DNA from: Moraxella sp. VT-16-12
Lineage (GTDB): Bacteria > Pseudomonadota > Gammaproteobacteria > Pseudomonadales > Moraxellaceae
DNA: 64,000 bases
Assembly (NCBI RefSeq): GCF_002224245.2
Contig: NZ_NKHK02000003.1
Location: 124,001 to 188,000, forward strand
Reading direction: 5' to 3'
Shown: positions 55,855 through 64,000 of the stretch, piece after piece
Layout of the letters: each line of letters starts with the position of its first letter
Position numbering within the stretch: the first letter of the stretch is position 1
The notes under the pieces: generated by a model
The model's input: the letters and a program-made list of their open reading frames with translations, nothing else
Databases searched by the model: none
Told to the model about the DNA's origin: nothing
Made by a program: the position numbers and the translations under genes

Positions 55855-55878
55855 ACACCGCTTTTGGGCGGTGTTTTT
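55855..55878 (+). terminator. ffh terminator
   Basis: Stem ACACCGC / GCGGTGT with loop TTTTGG, followed by a T run, 18 bp after the stop. Confidence 0.85.
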
Positions 55879-55957
55879 ATTGGTGTTTTTGCTGATAAAT
55901 TATGCTTTATCTGATTTTGGCTTTATGTTATGATAGCCATTTTGATATTTAACCGCT

Positions 55958-56656
55958 ATGACAAACTCCCCCATTTTGATTGCCTTTGATACGGTTTTTG
56001 ACCAATGTTCCATCGCCATTTTGCAGGGCGATGATGTGATTTATACCAAGACGGTGGCAGGCGGACGTGGACAGACAGAGATTATCTTATCCATGCTAGA
56101 TAATGCTTTGAAAGAGACAAATATTAATTTATCTGATGTGGGTGTTTGGGCGTTTAACCGTGGACCGGGGGCATTTAGTGGCATTCGTATCAATACTGCG
56201 GTTGTACAGGCATTGTCAATTGCCAACAACTCACCTTGTGTTGGTGTATCTAGCTTGATGACACTGGCATATATGGCGTATGAGCAGAGCGCTCAAAAAG
56301 AACAAAATATGACCATCACGGCGGTAATGGACGCACGTCAAAATCAAGTTTATGCAGGCGATTTTATCATTGATAATGGCACGCTGATTAGCAAAGATGA
56401 GTATCTGTTAGATTATGACGGCGTAGTACAAGCGGACATGGTTGTGGGTGATGGGGTGGATTTGGTGCAAACAAATGCTCAAAAAATGGTTGTACAACCA
56501 ACCGCCCAGCACATCGCACGCCTTGCTTATCCTTTGTTTATCAAAGGTGAAGCGGTAACAGCCGAACACGCTTTGCCTGTATATTTGCGTCATAATGCTT
56601 GGAAAACACTTGCAGAGCAAGGCAAAAATAATCCCACCCATCAGACCAACCAATAA
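55958..56656 (+). CDS. tsaB: tRNA t6A37 synthesis protein TsaB
   Basis: 232 residues. ASKHA fold elements LIAFDTVFDQCSIAIL and, at about residue 65, VWAFNRGPGAFSGIRI; both are conserved in TsaB. It forms the TsaBDE complex for threonylcarbamoyladenosine in tRNA. TsaD and TsaE are not in the window. Its end is 28 bp before uppP. Confidence 0.92.
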   Translation: MTNSPILIAFDTVFDQCSIAILQGDDVIYTKTVAGGRGQTEIILSMLDNALKETNINLSDVGVWAFNRGPGAFSGIRINTAVVQALSIANNSPCVGVSSLMTLAYMAYEQSAQKEQNMTITAVMDARQNQVYAGDFIIDNGTLISKDEYLLDYDGVVQADMVVGDGVDLVQTNAQKMVVQPTAQHIARLAYPLFIKGEAVTAEHALPVYLRHNAWKTLAEQGKNNPTHQTNQ

Positions 56657-56684
56657 AAATCACACCAAATTCAAAGCTGACCTT

Positions 56685-57527
56685 ATGGATATTTTATTAT
56701 TGATTAAAGCCATCATCATGGGCATTGTTGAAGGCATTGCTGAATTTTTACCCATTTCTAGCACGGGTTATCTCATTTTATCAGCAGACATGATGGATTT
56801 TTGGAACAAAGATAAACGTGATTTATTCATTGTCTTTATCCAGTTGGGGGCGATTTTGGCGGTTATTTATGATTATTGGGGGCGACTGTGGACAGCATTT
56901 ATGGGGTTAATCACAGGCAAGGCTGACGGCATGGCAAATCCACGCGGGCTTGGCGTGGCACTCATCATTGCCACCGTGCCTGTCATGTTGGTGGGTTTTA
57001 CCATGAAAGATTATATCACAGGGGTGTTGTTTCACCCTTTGGTGGTGGCGACCATGCTTATCATTGGGGCGATACTGATTATGTATGTGGAAAAACACCC
57101 ACGCCCCATCAAAGCCCAAGAAGCCGAACACATTGACTTTAAAATGGCACTGAAAATCGGACTGGCTCAATGCCTTGCTCTAATCCCCGGCACAAGCCGT
57201 TCTGGTTCAACCATCATCGGAGCGTTGTGGTTTGGAGCGTCTCGTAAGGCAGCGACTGAGTTTTCATTTTTTTTGGGCATTCCTGTGATTGTGGGGGCAG
57301 CATTATTAGATTTGCTTGATAAAAAAGACGCTTTGCAAACTTCCCAAGATTGGGCGATTTTGGGCGTGGGAACGGTGGTGTCGTTTATTGTGGCGCTATT
57401 GTGTATCCGCTTTATGGTGGCGTGGGTTTCCAAAAAAGACTTTATGATTTTTGCCTATTTGCGGATTGTTACAGGGGTGATTGTACTGCTGGCGTATTTT
57501 GTGTTTGGCTATCAAATTTCAGGTTGA
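56685..57527 (+). CDS. uppP: Undecaprenyl-diphosphatase
   Basis: 280 residues from the ATG at 56685; a frame from 56595 overlaps tsaB and is not family-like. Both signature motifs of BacA/UppP are present: EGIAEFLPISSTGYLIL (near residue 17) and PGTSRSGSTIIGALWFGASR (near 170). It recycles the lipid carrier for peptidoglycan and LOS/O-antigen in the inner membrane. The stop overlaps the rsmJ start (TGATG). Confidence 0.96.
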   Translation: MDILLLIKAIIMGIVEGIAEFLPISSTGYLILSADMMDFWNKDKRDLFIVFIQLGAILAVIYDYWGRLWTAFMGLITGKADGMANPRGLGVALIIATVPVMLVGFTMKDYITGVLFHPLVVATMLIIGAILIMYVEKHPRPIKAQEAEHIDFKMALKIGLAQCLALIPGTSRSGSTIIGALWFGASRKAATEFSFFLGIPVIVGAALLDLLDKKDALQTSQDWAILGVGTVVSFIVALLCIRFMVAWVSKKDFMIFAYLRIVTGVIVLLAYFVFGYQISG

Positions 57528-58357
57528 TGGTGTGTATGCTACATCAGCAAAATATGACGGTGTTTGTTATCGGTACTGATAACGACCAAGCCATTTTTGA
57601 TAAATTACAAGTGATTAATGATGAGCAAGGGCTAAACTTGGCTTTATCATTTTATATGCTCAATAAGCTGAGTGATAAATTTGTCAGTGTTTTTGTGCGT
57701 AATCATCCAACCACACCCATCATCGCCATCATCAAAAATATCCCCATGTTAATTAAGGTGGATAATGGCGGCATTGTTAAATCTTATTTAAATTGGCAAA
57801 GTTTGACTAAACGTATCGTAACTGCGGGGCGAAAGTCTGAGCTGATTTTGCAGGCGTGCAAACCAGATGCTCAGATGCGTGTGATAGATGGCACGGCAGG
57901 TTTTGGTCATGATGGTTTGATAATTGCAAGTTCTGGGGCAAACGTTGTGATGATTGAGCAAAATCCCATGATTGCTTTGCTGTTATTTTGTGAATATCAG
58001 ATGATGAATGATAATCCTAATTGGCAAAAATTATTAAGCCGAATTGATATTCATCACAATGATTTTTTAAATGTATCATTTATGGCAACTTTGCCAAAAG
58101 TGGCGTTGGTTTATCTTGACCCCATGTTTCCAAGCGACAGTTATGCTGCCAAGGTCAATAAAAATATGCAAATATTACATACACTTGCCAGTCCACCCAG
58201 CATGGATGATGAATGTTTGTTTTTAAAAATCGCCCAAAACCAACTGATGCCAAATGGCAAAATTATCATAAAACGCCCTTTATCCGCCCCTTATTTGGCA
58301 AATCAGCCACCTGTACAAAGTTTTGCCAATGATGCGATACGCTTTGATAGGTATTGA
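57527..58357 (+). CDS. rsmJ: 16S rRNA m2G1516 methyltransferase RsmJ
   Basis: 276 residues. SAM-binding core RVIDGTAGFGHDGLIIAS and the catalytic VYLDPMFPSDSYAAKV (DPMFP) are typical of RsmJ (YhiQ). A second copy of the signature KIIIKRPLSAPYL lies near the C-terminus. The start at 57527 overlaps the uppP stop; ATG at 57536 is another choice. No strong ribosome-binding site, so translational coupling is likely. Confidence 0.88.
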   Translation: MVCMLHQQNMTVFVIGTDNDQAIFDKLQVINDEQGLNLALSFYMLNKLSDKFVSVFVRNHPTTPIIAIIKNIPMLIKVDNGGIVKSYLNWQSLTKRIVTAGRKSELILQACKPDAQMRVIDGTAGFGHDGLIIASSGANVVMIEQNPMIALLLFCEYQMMNDNPNWQKLLSRIDIHHNDFLNVSFMATLPKVALVYLDPMFPSDSYAAKVNKNMQILHTLASPPSMDDECLFLKIAQNQLMPNGKIIIKRPLSAPYLANQPPVQSFANDAIRFDRY

Positions 58358-58383
58358 TTTAAATTTAAACACCACAAGGAAAG

Positions 58384-58635
58384 ATGATGAAATATGAACA
58401 TATCATGCTAAGTTTGATGTTATTTTTAATCATTCAAAACTTTTTATTAAGAAGAAAATATCAAAAACTGTGGCGAGCGGTGGATAAAGGTGGCTATATC
58501 GCAAGCTACCAAGCCATCATCAAAACCACGCCTAAACAAATACAAGCGGTCAAAGCATTACGTAAGCAGCACCCTGAACTGGGCTTGTTACAAGCGGTGG
58601 AAGTTAGCGAGCTTGCCAAAAACCACAAAAGCTAA
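58384..58635 (+). CDS. Small hypothetical protein with an L7/L12-C-like tail
   Basis: 83 residues. One N-terminal hydrophobic helix (MLSLMLFLIIQNFLL) then a basic region. The C-terminal PKQIQAVKALRKQHPELGLLQAVE recalls the ribosomal protein L7/L12 C-terminal pattern seen in several uncharacterised small proteins. Likely membrane-anchored, function unknown. It lies between rsmJ (26 bp) and ihfB (72 bp). Confidence 0.65.
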   Translation: MMKYEHIMLSLMLFLIIQNFLLRRKYQKLWRAVDKGGYIASYQAIIKTTPKQIQAVKALRKQHPELGLLQAVEVSELAKNHKS

Positions 58636-58707
58636 AAAAATATTTCCCATTTTGGTCAATTTAGGCTATCATTAAGATTAGTTAAGTTTTGTTAAAAAGA
58701 GCAAATC

Positions 58708-59013
58708 ATGCGAAAGGTCAATCAAACAATCATCAAAAAATCCGATTTAATCAACAACATCTCCACCAAATGCCAACATTTAGATGAGCGATTGGTTGAT
58801 GAGTCGGTGCGTGAGATTTTGGGTTTGATGGGTAATGTATTGTGCCATGATGGCCGCATAGAAGTGCGGGGTTTTGGTAGCTTTTGTTTGCATCACAGAC
58901 AAGCTCGTAAAGCTCGCAACCCAAAGACGGGCGATATTGTGGAAGTGGGGGCAAAAGCTGTGCCTTATTTTAAACCAGGTAAAGCGTTGCGTGAATTGGT
59001 GAATAATCAGTAA
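58708..59013 (+). CDS. ihfB: Integration host factor beta subunit
   Basis: 101 residues. HU/IHF fold: IIKKSDLINNIS, then VDESVREILGLM, GRIEVRGFGSFCLHHRQARKARNPKTGD with the DNA-intercalating proline arm, and VPYFKPGKALRELVN. DNA-bending protein, heterodimer with IhfA. Leads a run with lapA and pyrF. In many gammaproteobacteria ihfB follows rpsA, which is absent here. Confidence 0.93.
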   Translation: MRKVNQTIIKKSDLINNISTKCQHLDERLVDESVREILGLMGNVLCHDGRIEVRGFGSFCLHHRQARKARNPKTGDIVEVGAKAVPYFKPGKALRELVNNQ

Positions 59014-59022
59014 GGTATTTAT

Positions 59023-59394
59023 ATGTCTTTGTTTTTAATGATTTTATTACTCATATTTTTTGGGTATTCGTTGGCGTTGGTGTTGGCAAATAATAGTGAA
59101 GTGGCAGTAAATTTGCTGTTTTCCCAAGCACCAACCACCAATTTGGGTTTGGTGTTGATTTTGACAACCGCACTTGGCATTTTGATTGGGGTGCTGTTGG
59201 CATTGCTTTTGTTTAAGGTACTACAAAACAAGCTGGAATTACGCAAATTACGCAAAGAAATCAGCACCTTGGAGAGCCGACTGCTAGAAAGCAAAACCAA
59301 TTTGGAAGTCTTGGGGCAAGAGCTAGAACAGGCAAAGCAAAAAGAGCAGGTTGTTATACCTACCGATGCAACAATTGATGTTGTTAAGCACTAA
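59023..59394 (+). CDS. lapA: LapA domain inner-membrane protein
   Basis: 123 residues. Two transmembrane helices (about residues 2-24 and 42-64) and a coiled-coil cytoplasmic tail (about 68-110, many Leu/Glu/Lys). This is the LapA (DUF1049) pattern; in E. coli LapAB tunes lipid A synthesis through FtsH/LpxC. The usual partner lapB is not adjacent in the window. Starts 9 bp after ihfB. Confidence 0.85.
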   Translation: MSLFLMILLLIFFGYSLALVLANNSEVAVNLLFSQAPTTNLGLVLILTTALGILIGVLLALLLFKVLQNKLELRKLRKEISTLESRLLESKTNLEVLGQELEQAKQKEQVVIPTDATIDVVKH

Positions 59395-59403
59395 GGGGAA
59401 ATG

Positions 59404-60099
59404 ATGTCAAAGGTACAATCTCCTATCATCGTAGCGGTGGATAAGCCTGATTTGTCATTAGCTTTGGCACTGGCAGATGGTTTGGACCCCAGACTTTGTC
59501 GCTTAAAGGTGGGTAAGGAGCTGTTTACTGCCTGTGGTGTGGATGTGGTAACATCATTGCAAGGGCGTGGCTTTGAGATTTTTTTGGATTTAAAGTTTCA
59601 TGACATACCCAACACCACCGCCCAAGCGGTACTAAGTGCGGCGGATTTGGGGGTGTGGATGGTCAATGTGCATGCAATGAGTGGCAGTCAAACCATGAAA
59701 CTGTGCAAAGAGCGTTTGATGTCAGGTGGCTATGATACTTTGCTGATTGGTGTTACGGTGCTGACGTCCATGACTCAACAAATGCTCACAGAACTTGGCA
59801 TTCATGACAGCTTAGAAAATCAAGTGTTAAGACTGGCAAATCTTGCTAAAACATCAGGGCTTGATGGCGTGGTGTGCTCTGCCCAAGAAGCCAAACTATT
59901 AAAAGAGAAGTTTGGTGCAGATTTTAAGTTGGTTACTCCGGGCATTCGCTTGCCTGATGACAGTGCTGATGATCAACAGCGTATTTGTACACCCAAAGAC
60001 GCTTTGGCAAATGGTTCAGATTTCTTGGTGATAGGGCGTTCCATCACCAACGCAAAAGACCCCACCGCAAAACTGCAACAGATTTTGGCAAGTTTATGA
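59404..60099 (+). CDS. pyrF: Orotidine 5'-phosphate decarboxylase
   Basis: 231 residues from ATG 59404, placed 7 bp after AAGGGG; ATG at 59401 is possible. The catalytic K/D motif is [15 protein letters not shown], plus VTPGIRLP and [12 protein letters not shown] at the phosphate-binding end. It makes UMP in the cytosol. Follows lapA by 9 bp and ends at a strong terminator shared with nrdA. Confidence 0.97.
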   Translation: MSKVQSPIIVAVDKPDLSLALALADGLDPRLCRLKVGKELFTACGVDVVTSLQGRGFEIFLDLKFHDIPNTTAQAVLSAADLGVWMVNVHAMSGSQTMKLCKERLMSGGYDTLLIGVTVLTSMTQQMLTELGIHDSLENQVLRLANLAKTSGLDGVVCSAQEAKLLKEKFGADFKLVTPGIRLPDDSADDQQRICTPKDALANGSDFLVIGRSITNAKDPTAKLQQILASL

Positions 60100-60102
60100 T
60101 TA

Positions 60103-60132
60103 AAAAAATACCCCAAAATAGGGGTATTTTTT
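60103..60132. terminator. Bidirectional terminator between pyrF and nrdA
   Basis: Stem AAAAAATACCCC / GGGGTATTTTTT with a 6-base loop, between convergent stops (60099 and 60143). Confidence 0.9.
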
Positions 60133-60142
60133 ATTTGGCGGT

Positions 60143-62416
60143 TTATAGTTTGCACGCACCGCTAGCACAACCATCAAGCTCGCCTTGGCTGTCGTCCGCA
60201 CCATCTCTGGTGTTGTGGTAATATAGGGTTTTTACGCCGTATTTATAAGCGGTGAGCAAGTCCTGAATAAGCACTTTCATTGGCACTCTACCACCTTCAA
60301 ACTTGGCAGGGTCATAATTGGTGTTGGCAGAGATGGATTGGTCAATAAATTTTTGCATAATGCCAACAAGTTTTAGATAGTGGCTATTATCAGGGATTTG
60401 CCATAACAATTCATATTGGGTTGCCAAATTCTCAATGTCAGGCACGACCTGTTTTAAAATGCCATCTTTGGATTGTTTGACTGAAACCAAACCCCTTGGT
60501 GGCTCAATGCCGTTGGTGGCATTGGCAATTTGGCTTGATGTTTCAGAAGGCATGAGTGCTGACAAGGTGGAATTTCTAAGCCCATAAGTTTTGATGTCGC
60601 TACGCAATTTTTCCCAATCCAGATGTAATGGCTCGGCACAAATGTCATCCAAATCAGTCTTGTAGGTATCAATGGGTAGCACGCCTTGTGCGTAAGTGGT
60701 CTCTTTAAAAGCAGGACAAGCCCCTTTTTCTTTGGCAAGTTTGTTTGATGCTTGCAATAGATAGTATTGGAAGGCTTCAAAGGTGCGATGTGTCAGCCCA
60801 AGTGCGTCCTGACCTGAATAATGAGTGCCATTTTTGGCAAGATAATAGGCATAATTAATTACGCCCACACCAAGCGTACGGCGGTTCATACTGCCTTTTT
60901 TGGCGGCGATGACAGGGTAATCCTGATAGTCTAATAATGTGTCTAACGCACGCACAATCAGCTCGGCAGGCTCTTTCATGTCTTCAATTTTATCAATTTT
61001 GCCTAAGTTAATGGCAGATAAAGTACAAAGGGCAATCTCGCCATGCTCATCATTGATGTTATCAAGTGGTTTGGTGGGCAGGGCAATCTCCATGCACAAA
61101 TTAGATTGGCGAATGGGGGCAACACTTGGGTCAAAAGGACTGTGTGTATTACAATGGTCCACATTTTGTACATAAATTCGCCCTGTGCTGGCACGCTCTT
61201 GAAGCATTAAACTAAACAGTTCACGAGCAGGTACTTTACGTTTGCGAATGGTGTCATCATTTTCATACAAAGTGTATAGGCGTTCAAATTCTGCTTGGTC
61301 AGCAAAAAACGCTTCATAAAGCCCTGCCACGTCAGATGGGCTAAATAAAGTAATGTCTTTGTTTTGGATTAGGCGAGTGTAGAGGGTTTTGTTGATTTGC
61401 ACACCATAATCCATGTGGCGAACACGGTTGTCTTCTACGCCACGGTTGTTTTTTAGCACCAACAAGTTTTCCACTTCCAAATGCCAAAGTGGGTAAAATA
61501 AAGTTGCTGCCCCGCCACGCACACCACCTTGTGAGCAAGATTTAACCGCCGCTTGGAACATTTTAAAAAATGGAATGCACCCTGTATGCTGGGCTTCGCC
61601 ACCACGAATGGGTGAGCCTAAGGCACGGATTGCTCCTGCATTAATGCCGATGCCAGCCCGTTGTGAGACATAGCGGACGATGGCGGAAGTGGTGGCATTG
61701 ATGCTGTCTAGGTTATCGCCACACTCTATCAGCACACATGAGCTAAATTGGCGTGTGGGCGTACGCACCCCTGACATGATGGGTGTTGGTAAGGAGATGT
61801 AAAAATTGGACGTTGCATCATAAAAACGCTTGACATAGTCCAATCGTACTGACTTGTCATAATTGGCAAATAGACACATGCCCACCAGCACATACAAAAA
61901 CTGTGGGCTTTCAAACACACGTTTGGTTACACGGTCTTGTACCAAATATTTGCCCATCATTTGCTCTACCGCAGCATAGGCAAGGTTCATGTCTCGTTCA
62001 TGGTTAATATAAGCATTTAGCTCATCAAATTCATCACGACCATAATCAGCCAAAATATGTTTGTCATATCTGCCTGCTTTGGTCAGTTTTGAGACATGGT
62101 CATATAGGTGGGGCGGTTCAAACTCACCATAGGCAATCTTGCGTAGATGAAAAATGGCAAGACGAGCGGATAAATATTGATAATCAGGTGTATCAACTGA
62201 GATTAAATCGGCTGCCGCTTTGATGATGGTTTCGTGAATGTCTTGGGTTTTGATGCCATCATAAAACTGAATGTGTGATTTGAGCTCAACTTGTGATACA
62301 GAGACGTTATTTAGCCCTTCGGCTGCCCAAGTGATGACTTTGTGGATTTTTTCTAGGTTAATCGGTTCAAAAGTGCCATCTCGTTTTTGTACCTTGATGA
62401 GGTCAATGTGTGTCAT
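60143..62416 (-). CDS. nrdA: Ribonucleotide reductase class Ia, large subunit
   Basis: 757 residues from the ATG at 62416, preceded by GAAGG; an in-frame upstream start would run through an NrdR box. The N-terminal ATP-cone (IKVQKRDGTFEPINLEKIHKVI) controls activity. Active-site region includes RQFSSCVLIE, NLCMEIALPT and ETSSQIANATNGIEPPRG. The C-terminal CASGAC pair reduces the active site. Converts ribonucleoside diphosphates to deoxy forms with NrdB. No nrdB follows: the next gene is convergent pyrF, so nrdB must be elsewhere. Confidence 0.97.
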   Translation of the reverse strand: MTHIDLIKVQKRDGTFEPINLEKIHKVITWAAEGLNNVSVSQVELKSHIQFYDGIKTQDIHETIIKAAADLISVDTPDYQYLSARLAIFHLRKIAYGEFEPPHLYDHVSKLTKAGRYDKHILADYGRDEFDELNAYINHERDMNLAYAAVEQMMGKYLVQDRVTKRVFESPQFLYVLVGMCLFANYDKSVRLDYVKRFYDATSNFYISLPTPIMSGVRTPTRQFSSCVLIECGDNLDSINATTSAIVRYVSQRAGIGINAGAIRALGSPIRGGEAQHTGCIPFFKMFQAAVKSCSQGGVRGGAATLFYPLWHLEVENLLVLKNNRGVEDNRVRHMDYGVQINKTLYTRLIQNKDITLFSPSDVAGLYEAFFADQAEFERLYTLYENDDTIRKRKVPARELFSLMLQERASTGRIYVQNVDHCNTHSPFDPSVAPIRQSNLCMEIALPTKPLDNINDEHGEIALCTLSAINLGKIDKIEDMKEPAELIVRALDTLLDYQDYPVIAAKKGSMNRRTLGVGVINYAYYLAKNGTHYSGQDALGLTHRTFEAFQYYLLQASNKLAKEKGACPAFKETTYAQGVLPIDTYKTDLDDICAEPLHLDWEKLRSDIKTYGLRNSTLSALMPSETSSQIANATNGIEPPRGLVSVKQSKDGILKQVVPDIENLATQYELLWQIPDNSHYLKLVGIMQKFIDQSISANTNYDPAKFEGGRVPMKVLIQDLLTAYKYGVKTLYYHNTRDGADDSQGELDGCASGACKL

Positions 62417-62456
62417 GGTGCTACCTTCTTTTTTAAAAAATCGCTGATAACTCAAA

Positions 62457-62472
62457 CAGTTATATTTATAAA
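62457..62472. promoter_or_regulatory. Second, degenerate NrdR-like box
   Basis: CAGTTATATTTATAAA keeps the ATAT centre of the NrdR consensus. Its centre is 30 bp from the centre of the strong box, the spacing expected for paired NrdR sites. Confidence 0.45.
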
Positions 62473-62486
62473 CGGCATAAAAATAA

Positions 62487-62502
62487 ACACTATATGTAGT
62501 GT
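62487..62502. promoter_or_regulatory. NrdR box upstream of nrdA
   Basis: ACACTATATGTAGTGT is a near-ideal match to the NrdR consensus (acaCwAtATaTwGtgt). It lies about 70 bp upstream of the nrdA start. It implies ATP/dATP-responsive repression of nrdA by NrdR. Confidence 0.88.
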
Positions 62503-62571
62503 TACTGTTTTTAAGTGCCACAATATAGCCTAAAAATTTTTAAATTACCAGCTTGTATTTTTTGGGGATTT

Positions 62572-62685
62572 ATGCTTGATGGTGAGCGTGCCTTGACCAA
62601 AGTCAATCAGCAAAAGGCAGGCAGGATTTGTCAAGAGATGAAAGAAATTTTTTGTAAAGCTGGCAATAAGAGGGTGCGTGCCTAA
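62572..62685 (+). CDS. Possible small ORF (37 residues)
   Basis: Starts MLDGERALTKVNQQ and ends NKRVRA, with two Cys (RICQEM and IFCKAG). TTGGGGATTT precedes the ATG with good spacing. No family recognised. It lies between divergent nrdA and the Lrp gene, so it is either a tiny gene or chance. Basic residues dominate. Confidence 0.25.
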   Translation: MLDGERALTKVNQQKAGRICQEMKEIFCKAGNKRVRA

Positions 62686-62805
62686 ATTTGAGTGAAGCTG
62701 TCATTGGTGGTTTGGATTAGGGGTACTTTTGTTGGATTTTGACAAACATTGATGTGCTATTGTACCAGTTTTAAGGGGTCAATCGGTGTTTGATGTTAAA
62801 ATCAT

Positions 62806-63270
62806 TCATATCGCCCCACGATTAAACACTTCTCTTAATTCAAAACTGGTATGTAGCTGACTGACGCCATTGATTTTGCTTAGCCCATTTAACAAAAACT
62901 TTTCATAATGTGCCATATCGCGCACCACAACTTTAAGCAGATAATCTTCTGACCGCCCTGTAATCAAGCTGCAACTGACCACTTCATCAAAGGCACAAAT
63001 GGCACGTTCAAATTCATCAAAGCACTCGCAGGTGTGTCTGTCCATGCTCACTGCCACAAAAACCGACAGAGAATAACCCAAAACATGAGCGTCTGTGCTG
63101 GCGTGATAACCTGTGATAACCCCCAGCTCTTCTAAGCGTTTAATGCGACGAATCACAGGCGTGGCGGACAAATTGACCTGTTCGCTGATGTCTGCCACAG
63201 TAAGGCGTGCGTTTTGGGTGAGCAGTTTTAGGATTTTGTGGTCTATAAAATCTAAGCTAGGGATTGTCAT
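62806..63270 (-). CDS. Lrp/AsnC family transcriptional regulator
   Basis: 154 residues. N-terminal helix-turn-helix DHKILKLLTQNARLTVADISEQVNLSATPVIRRIKRLEELGVI and the C-terminal RAM domain (VSCSLITGRSEDYLLKVVVRDMAHYEKFL) of the amino-acid-responsive family. Divergent from leuA, with a very AT-rich 153-168 bp shared region, so leuA is a candidate target. Ligand unknown. Confidence 0.9.
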   Translation of the reverse strand: MTIPSLDFIDHKILKLLTQNARLTVADISEQVNLSATPVIRRIKRLEELGVITGYHASTDAHVLGYSLSVFVAVSMDRHTCECFDEFERAICAFDEVVSCSLITGRSEDYLLKVVVRDMAHYEKFLLNGLSKINGVSQLHTSFELREVFNRGAI

Positions 63271-63438
63271 GATGAAAATTTATTAATAATTTAGTGAATT
63301 TTACTATAATTTTAGAAATTTTTGGTAAATTTTAATAAATTCTTAGCAAAATTTTTGTAAAATTGGTAAAAATTTATCTAAAATTTTGATATGATATGAC
63401 TGTAAAAAGTTAAACATTAAGTAATGAGTGAGCCAACC

Positions 63439-64000
63439 ATGCCAACACCCAAAATTACCCCAAAAAACCCTGCCTTTGATTTTACCAAATATCGTCCCTT
63501 TGAGTTTGCACCACATTTGCCTGACCGCACTTGGTGTGATAAACGCATTACCAAAGCACCGATTTGGGCGAGTGTGGATTTGCGAGATGGCAATCAAGCC
63601 TTGATTGACCCAATGACCATTGAGCAAAAATTAAAATTTTTTAAATTGCTTGTGGCGGTTGGTTTTAAAGAGATTGAGATTGGTTTTCCATCAGCAGCAC
63701 AGGTGGAGTTTGATTTTACACGCTTGCTCATTGAAGGTGGTCATGTGCCTGATGATGTTACTTTGCAGGTGCTTGTGCAGGCTCGTGAGCATTTGATTGA
63801 GCGTACTTTTGAAAGCTTAAAAGGTGCTAAACGTGCCATTGTTCATGTGTATAACAGTACTTCAAAAGTACAACGCGATAAGGTGTATCAGCTTGATAAA
63901 GAAGGCATTAAAGCCATTGCGGTTAATGGGGCGACATTATTACGCGACATTGCCAAACGCTATCCTGAAACTGAATGGATTTTTCAGTATAGCCCTGAAA
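63439..64000 (+). CDS. leuA: 2-isopropylmalate synthase, 5' part
   Basis: First 187 codons, running off the window. [18 protein letters not shown], then [20 protein letters not shown] with the metal-binding aspartate, [16 protein letters not shown] and [15 protein letters not shown] are characteristic of the long LeuA (type 2) seen in Acinetobacter/Pseudomonas. First step of leucine synthesis. ATG 63424 is in frame and adds five residues (MSEPT); I chose 63439 because GAGTGAG lies just upstream. No leader peptide with leucine codons was found. Confidence 0.93.
   Translation, partial: MPTPKITPKNPAFDFTKYRPFEFAPHLPDRTWCDKRITKAPIWASVDLRDGNQALIDPMTIEQKLKFFKLLVAVGFKEIEIGFPSAAQVEFDFTRLLIEGGHVPDDVTLQVLVQAREHLIERTFESLKGAKRAIVHVYNSTSKVQRDKVYQLDKEGIKAIAVNGATLLRDIAKRYPETEWIFQYSPE

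Larger units (their letters stand above)
62417..62805. other. Intergenic region upstream of nrdA
   Basis: About 390 bp holding the NrdR box pair (listed separately) and a 37-codon frame at 62572-62685 with GGGG upstream, which I treat only as a possible small gene. No RNA structure recognised. Confidence 0.5.

Noticed and set aside
63271-63438. Leucine attenuator/leader peptide before leuA
   Set aside because: The AT-rich region has no short frame with a run of leucine codons and no attenuator-like hairpin.
1-64000. CRISPR array, prophage, insertion sequence, tRNA or rRNA genes
   Set aside because: No regular spaced repeats, transposase, integrase or recognisable RNA gene could be identified in reading the window, though small RNAs cannot be excluded by eye.

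Overview
The window looks like chromosomal DNA of a Moraxellaceae gammaproteobacterium, most likely a Moraxella species. I base this on the moderately AT-rich composition, a haemoglobin-type TonB-dependent receptor, lipooligosaccharide (LOS) glycosyltransferases of the kinds seen in Moraxella, and housekeeping proteins of clear gammaproteobacterial type. I saw no rRNA, tRNA, CRISPR array, prophage or insertion sequence. The species cannot be fixed from the sequence alone.

Layout. 1-3.8 kb: end of an oligopeptide-type ABC transporter operon (two permeases and a double-ATPase protein, preceded by a small membrane protein). 3.9-6.5 kb: a large TonB-dependent receptor on the minus strand, divergent from cydABX (cytochrome bd oxidase, 6.8-9.7 kb). 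9.7-20.7 kb: a surface-glycan (LOS) locus. It has an AT-rich minus-strand block (a capsule-synthesis-type glycosyltransferase, an HtrL/YibB-type protein, a family 4 transferase, glf), a frameshifted family 25 transferase, two tandem plus-strand transferases, an intact family 25 transferase, a double-domain family 2 transferase, a DXD transferase and an LpxL-type acyltransferase next to aspS. 22.5-28.5 kb: a K+/H+ antiporter, SohB, a short-chain dehydrogenase, FetAB and a YbgC-type thioesterase. 28.7-32.3 kb: two accessory genes (a membrane protein and a NERD/zinc-finger protein), ilvD and a TonB-receptor remnant. 32.6-46.2 kb: ubiH, ppiB, glnS, sodA, rlpA-like, rodA, an M15 peptidase, an ABC exporter, an MFS transporter with a divergent LysR regulator, cytochrome c' and hemF. 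46.6-64 kb: degS-like protease, roxA, prmB, a stand-alone SRA-like protein, aroC, two related lipoproteins around ybaK, ypjD, ffh, tsaB, uppP, rsmJ, ihfB, lapA, pyrF, nrdA with an NrdR box, an Lrp regulator and the start of leuA.

How it works together. Most genes are ordinary housekeeping genes in short, tightly overlapping operons closed by compact hairpins, several of them shared by convergent genes. The variable part is the 9.7-20.7 kb LOS locus. Local duplication is visible there at three levels: a 111-bp direct repeat from two family 25 genes, a tandem pair of family 4 genes, and a two-copy family 2 protein. glf implies galactofuranose in the glycan, and the acyltransferase ties the locus to lipid A.

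I found no complete, clearly new biological system. The best leads are a small SRA-like modified-DNA reader with no nuclease, sitting inside the prmB-aroC operon, and the recombination-prone LOS locus. Start sites were moved from the longest reading frame where a ribosome-binding site, a 4-bp overlap or family alignment from memory favoured another codon.
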